Source: an uncultured Selenomonas sp.
GTDB taxonomy: Bacteria; Bacillota; Negativicutes; Selenomonadales; Selenomonadaceae
Length of the DNA stretch: 5,425 nt
Assembly (NCBI GenBank): GCA_937915915.1
Contig: CALGGN010000165.1
Span: 1-5,425, forward strand
Direction: 5' to 3'
Part shown: piece after piece, positions 1 to 4,592 of the stretch
Numbering within the stretch: the stretch's first letter is position 1
Layout: each line of letters opens with the position of its first letter
Position numbers and translations under genes: made by a program
Notes under the pieces: model-generated
Database searches by the model: none
What the model was told of the DNA's origin: nothing
The model's input: the letters and a program-made list of their open reading frames with translations, nothing else

Positions 1-269
1 GATCCTACACCTCCTACCTCTTCGAAAAGGGACTGGACAAGATCCTGAAAAAGGTGGGCGAGGAGGCCGTGGAGACCATCATTGCCTCCAAGAATCAGCG
101 CAAGGAGGATATTCTCTACGAGATGGGGGATCTTTGGTATCACTGCCTTGTGCTGCTGGCCTATCACAACATCCGTCCGGAGGAGCTCTTTGAGGAGCTC
201 ATGAGCCGCAGGAAGGGCGGGAGCTACCATAAGTTCGAGGGAAAGACCGGCGTGCGTCCGGATATGTGA
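1..269 (+). CDS. hisE: Phosphoribosyl-ATP pyrophosphatase, C-terminal part (5' end outside window)
   Basis: This enzyme hydrolyses phosphoribosyl-ATP to phosphoribosyl-AMP and pyrophosphate, the second step of histidine biosynthesis, in the cytoplasm. The readable frame begins at base 3 and gives 88 residues ending at TGA 267-269. It opens with SYTSYLFEKGLDKILKKVGE, the signature helix of the HisE/MazG-like all-alpha fold, followed by EEAVETIIASKN and YEMGDLWYHCLVLL, whose acidic residues (the E-E-x-x-E and E-x-x-D patterns) bind Mg2+. HisE proteins are about 100-110 residues long, so only about 15-25 residues are probably missing. The missing part could instead be a HisI domain, making a HisIE fusion; this cannot be judged here. 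The GTG at 54 is an internal valine codon, not the start, because conserved sequence continues upstream of it. The gene is presumably the last his gene of its operon, and the next gene starts 10 bases after the stop. Confidence 0.93.
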   Translation, partial: SYTSYLFEKGLDKILKKVGEEAVETIIASKNQRKEDILYEMGDLWYHCLVLLAYHNIRPEELFEELMSRRKGGSYHKFEGKTGVRPDM

Positions 270-272
270 GGG
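268..272 (+). promoter_or_regulatory. Ribosome binding site of the SagB-like gene
   Basis: GAGGG lies seven bases before ATG 280 and overlaps the hisE TGA stop. This fits translation of the second gene from a hisE-containing transcript and fixes the start codon. Confidence 0.6.
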
Positions 273-279
273 AAATCGG

Positions 280-1023
280 ATGGATCAGCAGGAATTGTTG
301 CGACAGGTTCTGGGGCAAACGAGGTCTTCGGAATCTGCGCGCGGGAAAAACGGAGAGCCGCCTCCGGCGGAAAAGCAACCGCCGGAGGGCGCAAAGCTTC
401 TTCCCTTGTCGGAACCGGAGCTGCTTCCCGATACGCAGGTGAATTTTCTGGAGCTCATAGAGCTTCGCACGACACAGCGGAAGTATAGCGGGGAATCCCT
501 GACAAGCAAGGAACTGTCCTATCTGCTCTGGTGCACGCAGGGCGTGAAGATGGCAATGCCCAACGGCGGCAGCAGGCGCAACGTGCCCTCTGCGGGCGCA
601 AGACACGCCTTCGAGACCTATCTTTTTGTGCAGCGCGTGGAGGGACTCCCGGCAGGCTTTTACCGCTTTCTGGCATTCGAGCACGCGCTGCTTCCTTTGC
701 AGGAGCTTTCCGCAACAACGGATGCGAGGGAAGATTTTTTGTCGAGCTTCCACAGCAGGCCCGTCGTGGAAAACAGCGCCGTCACATTCGTCTGGGCAGC
801 GGAGCCGGAGCGCATGTTCTATCCGTACGGCGCACGGGGCATCCGTTATCTCTACCTCGATGCGGGCCACGTCTGCGAGAATCTCTACCTCGCCGCAGAG
901 TCCATGAGATTAGGAGCCTGCGCGCTTGGCGCCTTTGAGGACGAGCAGCTCGGCACGGCGTTGGGGCTGGATCAGGCAAATGGGGAATTTGCGATTTATG
1001 GTGCCGCAGTGGGAAAACTCTGA
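280..1023 (+). CDS. SagB/ThcOx-type nitroreductase-family oxidoreductase
   Basis: This is a 247-residue protein of the FMN-dependent nitroreductase superfamily, SagB/ThcOx branch. Visible motifs are ELIELRTTQRKYS (about residues 58-70, the Arg-rich FMN-phosphate-binding start of the fold), LSYLLWCTQGV (79-89), RNVPSAGARHAFETYLFV (100-117), and YLDAGHVCENLYLAAESMRL (192-211) followed by GACALGAF. Family members typically oxidise or reduce small substrates with FMN. In toxin clusters SagB oxidises azolines to azoles, but no cyclodehydratase or precursor peptide gene is nearby, so the substrate here is unknown. Residues about 12-48 form a Pro/Glu/Lys-rich, low-complexity N-terminal extension ahead of the catalytic domain. 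No signal peptide is seen. The ATG at 280 has GAGGG at 268-272 seven bases upstream, overlapping the hisE stop, which supports both this start and co-transcription with hisE. The family call is firm; the specific function is not. Confidence 0.85.
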   Translation: MDQQELLRQVLGQTRSSESARGKNGEPPPAEKQPPEGAKLLPLSEPELLPDTQVNFLELIELRTTQRKYSGESLTSKELSYLLWCTQGVKMAMPNGGSRRNVPSAGARHAFETYLFVQRVEGLPAGFYRFLAFEHALLPLQELSATTDAREDFLSSFHSRPVVENSAVTFVWAAEPERMFYPYGARGIRYLYLDAGHVCENLYLAAESMRLGACALGAFEDEQLGTALGLDQANGEFAIYGAAVGKL

Positions 1024-1036
1024 TGGCGGAATTGGA

Positions 1037-1107
1037 TGTATATACTAGAAGCCGTTAGTATTTACCAAACGAAGTGAAGGTAAATATTTACGGCTTCTGT
1101 ATATACA
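1037..1107. repeat. Long imperfect palindrome (hairpin of about 29 bp, 12-base loop)
   Basis: The left arm 1037-1066 pairs with the right arm 1079-1107 around the loop AAACGAAGTGAA (1067-1078). Outer parts TGTATATAC / GTATATACA and inner parts AGAAGCCGT / ACGGCTTCT and TATTTACC / GGTAAATA are perfect. The defects are one bulged T (1046), one T/T mismatch (at 1056) and one G/T wobble (at 1058). No T run follows directly, so it is not a classical intrinsic terminator by itself. It lies 13 bases after the SagB-like stop. It could act as a 3' mRNA-stabilising or terminating structure, or be a small dispersed palindromic repeat. No clear target-site duplication flanks it. Confidence 0.8.
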
Positions 1108-1150
1108 GCGTCCGGAAATGGGGAGTAATCTCGTTTTGGTAAATTTTTTT
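1061..1150 (+). terminator. Possible alternative terminator-like stem ending in a T run
   Basis: TTTACCAAACGA (1061-1072) is complementary to TCGTTTTGGTAAA (1131-1143) with a single extra T, and a T tract follows (1144-1150). This pairing shares bases 1061-1066 with the large palindrome, so the two structures exclude each other. The intervening loop would be 58 bases, long for an intrinsic terminator, so this is a tentative call. Confidence 0.3.
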
Positions 1151-1165
1151 GAACGCGAGTATAGT
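1136..1165 (+). promoter_or_regulatory. Weak candidate promoter for the HEFRH-protein gene
   Basis: TTGGTA (1136-1141) and TATAGT (1160-1165) are separated by 18 bases, matching 4/6 and 5/6 of the sigma-70 consensus. Transcription would start near 1172, at or next to the TTG 1171/ATG 1174 start codons, implying an almost leaderless message. It overlaps the T tract of the terminator-like stem. Evidence is pattern only. Confidence 0.25.
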
Positions 1166-1170
1166 GAGCG

Positions 1171-1650
1171 TTGATGATAGGTGCAATCAGGAAAATGATT
1201 TGGGAGCATAAAGCCAAGCTGCTGCTGGCGGAGCTCTCGGCGAAATTTCAGATCGACTTGCCCGGGAAGGTGGAATTCAGACCGACAGGACTGCCCGGGC
1301 AGAAAGCCTATACCTACGATCGGGACGGGCAGCAGGGCATGGTGATCGATCTTGGACAGCACAGTTCCTATCAGGATGTGGAATGGTCTGTCTATCATGA
1401 ATTCCGGCACATGATGCAGTACGGTTTTTTGGATACGGCTTATATCTGCCGCTGCCGCAGCCTGACGCGTGACAGGAATTGGTACTTGTTCTCGCCCATG
1501 GAGATCGATGCCCGTGTTTTTGCCAAGACCAAGGGGCAGATCGCCGACAAGCAGGTCTTTGAAGCCATCGGGGACATGGACACCTTCCCGTCCTCACGCA
1601 GTTTTCTGTACCATTGCATGGCTGTATCAAGAAAGTATGGCGTAGGTTGA
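1171..1650 (+). CDS. Small putative zinc metallopeptidase-like protein with HEFRH motif
   Basis: This is a 159-residue protein that I do not recognise as a named gene. It carries VYHEFRHMMQ (H76, E77, H80), an HExxH motif of the zincin metallopeptidases, and EIDARVFA (E111, D113) about 31 residues after the second His. A downstream Glu in an E-x-D-A-x-x-F-A context resembles the third zinc ligand of ImmA/IrrE-like and related small bacterial peptidases. The N-terminal part (about 1-30) is predicted helical and basic. No signal peptide or membrane segment is visible, so a cytoplasmic location is likely. An in-frame stop at 1165-1167 limits the start to TTG 1171, ATG 1174 or ATG 1195. ATG 1174 with GTGAG (1164-1168) five bases upstream looks most natural, but none has a strong Shine-Dalgarno site. 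The gene stands alone between a palindrome and a terminator-like hairpin. Proteolytic activity is an inference from the motif; substrate and role are unknown. Confidence 0.7.
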   Translation: MMIGAIRKMIWEHKAKLLLAELSAKFQIDLPGKVEFRPTGLPGQKAYTYDRDGQQGMVIDLGQHSSYQDVEWSVYHEFRHMMQYGFLDTAYICRCRSLTRDRNWYLFSPMEIDARVFAKTKGQIADKQVFEAIGDMDTFPSSRSFLYHCMAVSRKYGVG

Positions 1651-1681
1651 GTATTGTGTTCGCGAAACTCATTCCACGAAT

Positions 1682-1715
1682 GCCCGTGAGCCTTATAGTT
1701 CCTTGGCTCACGGGC
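1682..1715 (+). terminator. Hairpin terminator after the HEFRH-protein gene
   Basis: GCCCGTGAGCC (1682-1692) and GGCTCACGGGC (1705-1715) form a perfect 11-bp stem with a 12-base loop, 31 bases after the stop codon. The tail TATCTTCCT is only moderately T-rich, so termination may be partial or factor-assisted. Confidence 0.65.
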
Positions 1716-1849
1716 TATCTTCCTGACGGCTTGTCTGACGATTATAAGGCGCGAGAAATCAACTTGGCCAAGTGGTAAATGCTGCCACGTTCTGTGTATG
1801 GATTTCTTTTCTGGAAATAATAAAAATTCACGCAATTTGGCACCAAACA
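1716..1849. other. AT-rich intergenic stretch upstream of the promoter
   Basis: No gene is seen here. It contains a 12-base perfect palindrome ACTTGGCCAAGT (1762-1773) and, just upstream of the -35 box, an A/T-rich segment (about 1811-1838) that could serve as an UP element. TTGGCAC occurs at 1837-1843 and again at 1882-1888 across the promoter, which might mark a regulator site. Confidence 0.35.
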
Positions 1850-1879
1850 TTGACAATTGCTGGCAAGTAATGCTATAAT
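1850..1879 (+). promoter_or_regulatory. Strong sigma-70 promoter for the transferase/phosphoesterase unit
   Basis: TTGACA (1850-1855) matches the -35 consensus exactly. TATAAT (1874-1879) matches the -10 consensus exactly, is preceded by the extended -10 TGC (1871-1873), and the spacer is 18 bases. Transcription should begin at about 1886, giving an untranslated leader of about 85 bases before ATG 1971. A/T-rich sequence lies just upstream. Such a promoter suggests substantial expression unless a repressor acts. Confidence 0.85.
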
Positions 1880-1956
1880 AATTGGCACGATATTGTACGG
1901 AGGATGTGGTTTCAAAGCACAGGGACGTGTCAAATCACACTTATGTCAGACTCTCT

Positions 1957-1965
1957 GGGAGGTGA
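1957..1965 (+). promoter_or_regulatory. Ribosome binding site deciding the start at 1971
   Basis: GGGAGGTGA contains GGAGG (1958-1962) eight bases before ATG 1971. It is the only start with a good ribosome site in this frame. The open frame extends upstream to TTG 1857, but that codon lies inside the promoter and would not be transcribed. Confidence 0.85.
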
Positions 1966-1970
1966 ATCCA

Positions 1971-4592
1971 ATGGCCATCAAAAGCAGACTCTTATCCAAA
2001 CTCAAATCCACCTACGTAACCTTGGACATGGCAGCCACCTCCCATTCACAGAAGATGCATCCTGTGCTTCATAATCTGATGGAGGCAAAGTCTCTTTGTC
2101 AGCAGGGGCTGACGGAAGAGAACTTTGCAAAATATGGGGAAGTTTATGACGGCCTCATCATGGCTATTCGGCAGGTACTCTCCTGTGAAACGGGGAGAGA
2201 TGCCAGAGAGATTGTTGGCCTGTGCGAAGAACTCTTAGAGCATATTGTGGTGGAGACCGGCAAGGAAGAGCATTTCAAAAAAGAGATGGTATTCCTGCCC
2301 TATAAGGCTAGTATGTGGGATTCTCTGGAAAGCGTGTGGCGGGCAGCTTATGAGGATAGGGATAACTGTCTGGCCTATGTGATTCCGATTCCTTATTGCG
2401 ACAGAAATCCGGACGGGACGGCCAAAGAGTGGCACTGCGAGAGGGATTTGTTTCCGAAGGATGTGCCTACTTTGGATTGGCAGAATGTGGATTTGAAGTA
2501 TATGCATCCAGATGTAATTTTTTACCATTACCCATATGATAATTACAATGCCGCCACATCCACGGATTCGGCCTATTACTCCTTCAATTTAAAGGATTGC
2601 ACGGATATGCAGGTTTACATCCCCTATTTTGTGGTGGGCCGCCGCTGGCCAGAACTGCACGTTGACCTTTCGGCCTACAAATACATGGACTTCATGGTGG
2701 TACAGCAGGAGCATATGCAGATTGCCCCCATGAGCTTCTCCAAAATCAAAGAGGGGGAGGAGCCCTGTTTTGAGGACTTCCTGCCCAAGGAGAAAATCTT
2801 GGCATTGGGATCCCCCAAAATAGACAGGATTTTTTACTGCGAGAAACATCCCCGGGTGCCGCAGGAGTGGCTGGATCATATCGGAGATCGCAAGGTTATT
2901 TTCTACAATACCAGCATTTCCGGGGCCCTGCAGCAGGGAGAGCGTTTCCAGAAGAAGATGGCCTATATCTTTTCCGTCTTCAGCAAGCGGGATGATGTAG
3001 TGCTGATCTGGCGTCCCCATCCTTTGATGGAGTCTTGCATACAGTCCGTCAGGCCGGAGCTTTACGCGGGTTATATGCAGCTGAAGCAGCAGTTTATCGA
3101 CAATAAAATCGGTATCTTGGACACCACGCCGGATATGGAGATGACCATAGCCATTTCAGATGCCTATCTGGGGGAGGCATCATCCTCCGTGCCCAGCATG
3201 TTCGGTTATGCCGGCAAGCCCATTTTCTTTGTGGGCGACTGGCTGCTCTGGCGGGAGCCTTCTGTAGCGGAGCGTGCCGCCCTGCAGGTGGGTGCCCATA
3301 TCTACGACGAGGAGTACAGCTATTTTCTGGCACCCGGCTTCAACAAGTTCTGCCGCAGGGACAGGGTTGCGGGGAAAATCGAGTCGCTGCTGGATTTCGG
3401 CGATACGCCGGACAGCAAGAACTACAGCACCTTTATACGGGACGAGGACAATCGCAAGTTCTACTTCTCCCCCGGCAGTGCCAAGGCATTCCTTATCTAC
3501 GACCCGGACACGGGAGAGTGTCGGGAGCTTCCCTTTGAGGAGCCTCTGGAGTACGGCAACTTCGGCGGCGCTCTGAAATACGAGCATTACCTGTACTTCC
3601 TGCCCTCCCGCTACCCGGCCATCATCCGGCTGGATGAGGAGACAGGAGAACTTAAATATTACAGGGAATGCCTGCAGGAAATTCTGCCTACGGTTACGGC
3701 GGAGCATATGGAGCTGATGGGCGGTTGGGCCTGGGGCTGGGTTTCCTATCCGAATCTTGTCTGCGTATCCGCCCTGCAGTCCAACAATGTGATGAAATTC
3801 GATCTTGCCACCGGAGAATACTCATGGCAAAAGGTAGGCCCCGAGGATTGCGACTGCGGCAGCATGGTGGAAGAAAGCTACGGCTGCGGCATCTTCTGGC
3901 TTTTCCCCTGGCGAACCACGAAAATACGTCGCTGGGACACCCATACGGGCGAGGTGGAGGTACTGGACGAAAACGATTATCCAGAAGGCTATCAATGTCA
4001 GACCGATTGGTGGAACTTCAAGGATCAGTATAAATTCTCCATGGTTCTCCGTCTGGACGGCTATGTCTGGCTGCTGCCCGCTTACGGCAGCATGGCCATG
4101 CGCCTGAATATGGCGGAAAAAAAACTGGAAAAGGTGGAGCTGGGGCTGCCCTTTACTTGGGAGGAACGAAAATCCAACTACTTTATGCAGCAGTCACCTG
4201 TTCTCAGCGTGGGCGTCCCTTGGATACCGGGCTACATACCCTGGGACGAGGATCTGCCGGAGCGTGCCATTCAGATGACCAATGACCGTAAGCTTTACTG
4301 GTACAATTTCCGCACTCGGACCTATCGCGTGGAAGATTGGAGCCTGACAGAGCAGCAGCTCAGGGAATGGTCTACTCCTGTGGGGGAAACCTTCGGGCGC
4401 TGCGGCATCGACGTGCCCTATGCTACCAGCGAGAAACGGGAGACCCGCTCCATCAGCCAGTTTATCGACTATGTGCGTGAGGGGCGCCACGACAGGGGAA
4501 AACAGCGTCGGGCTTGGTCGGAGCTGGCCAACAACGTGGACGGCACCTGCGGCGAAAAGGTAAAGGAAGAAGTTCTCAGGAGGCTGGGATGA
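1971..4592 (+). CDS. GT-B (CDP-glycerol glycerophosphotransferase-like) protein with C-terminal propeller-like repeats
   Basis: This 873-residue protein has no named orthologue that I recognise. Residues about 105-475 look like a GT-B transferase related to the TagB/TagF glycerophosphotransferase superfamily. They include MVFLPYKASMWDSLESVW (106-123), MHPDVIFYHYPYDN (178-191), LALGSPKIDRIF (277-288), VIFYNTS (309-315), VLIWRPHPL (344-352) and SDAYLGEASSSVPSMFGYAGKPIFF (396-420). The RPHP segment and the E-A-S-S-S loop sit where that superfamily holds its donor-binding residues. In teichoic-acid enzymes this fold transfers glycerol- or ribitol-phosphate from a CDP donor; the donor here is unknown. 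Residues about 485-790 contain recurring strands ending in DTGE, ETGE, ATGE and HTGE (G515, G559, G615, G660), then two weaker copies near 715 and 783, suggesting a beta-propeller. The tail (about 825-873) is charged and helical. No signal peptide or membrane helix is seen, so a cytoplasmic or membrane-peripheral enzyme is expected. The next gene overlaps its stop, implying coupled translation. Confidence 0.75.
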   Translation: MAIKSRLLSKLKSTYVTLDMAATSHSQKMHPVLHNLMEAKSLCQQGLTEENFAKYGEVYDGLIMAIRQVLSCETGRDAREIVGLCEELLEHIVVETGKEEHFKKEMVFLPYKASMWDSLESVWRAAYEDRDNCLAYVIPIPYCDRNPDGTAKEWHCERDLFPKDVPTLDWQNVDLKYMHPDVIFYHYPYDNYNAATSTDSAYYSFNLKDCTDMQVYIPYFVVGRRWPELHVDLSAYKYMDFMVVQQEHMQIAPMSFSKIKEGEEPCFEDFLPKEKILALGSPKIDRIFYCEKHPRVPQEWLDHIGDRKVIFYNTSISGALQQGERFQKKMAYIFSVFSKRDDVVLIWRPHPLMESCIQSVRPELYAGYMQLKQQFIDNKIGILDTTPDMEMTIAISDAYLGEASSSVPSMFGYAGKPIFFVGDWLLWREPSVAERAALQVGAHIYDEEYSYFLAPGFNKFCRRDRVAGKIESLLDFGDTPDSKNYSTFIRDEDNRKFYFSPGSAKAFLIYDPDTGECRELPFEEPLEYGNFGGALKYEHYLYFLPSRYPAIIRLDEETGELKYYRECLQEILPTVTAEHMELMGGWAWGWVSYPNLVCVSALQSNNVMKFDLATGEYSWQKVGPEDCDCGSMVEESYGCGIFWLFPWRTTKIRRWDTHTGEVEVLDENDYPEGYQCQTDWWNFKDQYKFSMVLRLDGYVWLLPAYGSMAMRLNMAEKKLEKVELGLPFTWEERKSNYFMQQSPVLSVGVPWIPGYIPWDEDLPERAIQMTNDRKLYWYNFRTRTYRVEDWSLTEQQLREWSTPVGETFGRCGIDVPYATSEKRETRSISQFIDYVREGRHDRGKQRRAWSELANNVDGTCGEKVKEEVLRRLG
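4578..4583 (+). promoter_or_regulatory. Ribosome binding site of the metallophosphoesterase gene
   Basis: AGGAGG lies inside the last codons of the transferase gene, five bases before ATG 4589 and eight before ATG 4592. Both starts overlap the upstream TGA (4590-4592), a typical arrangement for translational coupling. Confidence 0.75.

Noticed and set aside
199..870. 223-codon open frame on the minus strand
   Set aside because: It is antisense to the hisE/SagB-like genes, is rich in Arg/Cys/Pro in the manner of shadow frames, and has no recognisable domain.
280..1023. Thiazole/oxazole-modified peptide biosynthesis cluster around the SagB-like gene
   Set aside because: No cyclodehydratase, precursor peptide, protease or transporter gene is present in the window; the neighbour is a histidine gene.
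1760..1815. tRNA-like D-arm wording (GGCCAAGTGGTAAATGC)
   Set aside because: No acceptor stem, no T-loop GTTCGA and no CCA end can be fitted; the resemblance is limited to the D-arm.
1882..1896. Sigma-54 promoter-like TTGGCAC...TTGT
   Set aside because: The distance between the GG and G(C) elements is one base short of the strict -24/-12 spacing and the last element is not TTGC; a consensus sigma-70 promoter overlaps it.
1857..1970. N-terminal extension of the large transferase gene from TTG 1857
   Set aside because: The codons overlap the -35/-10 promoter and would not be in the transcript; ATG 1971 has a strong ribosome site.
1904..2073. Short leader open frame starting ATG 1904, directly after GGAGG
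   Set aside because: The ribosome site abuts the ATG with no usable spacing, and the frame runs out of phase through the start of the large gene with no peptide-like character.
3180..3707. 175-codon minus-strand open frame inside the transferase gene
   Set aside because: It is a shadow of the well-supported plus-strand gene with no ribosome site or motif support.
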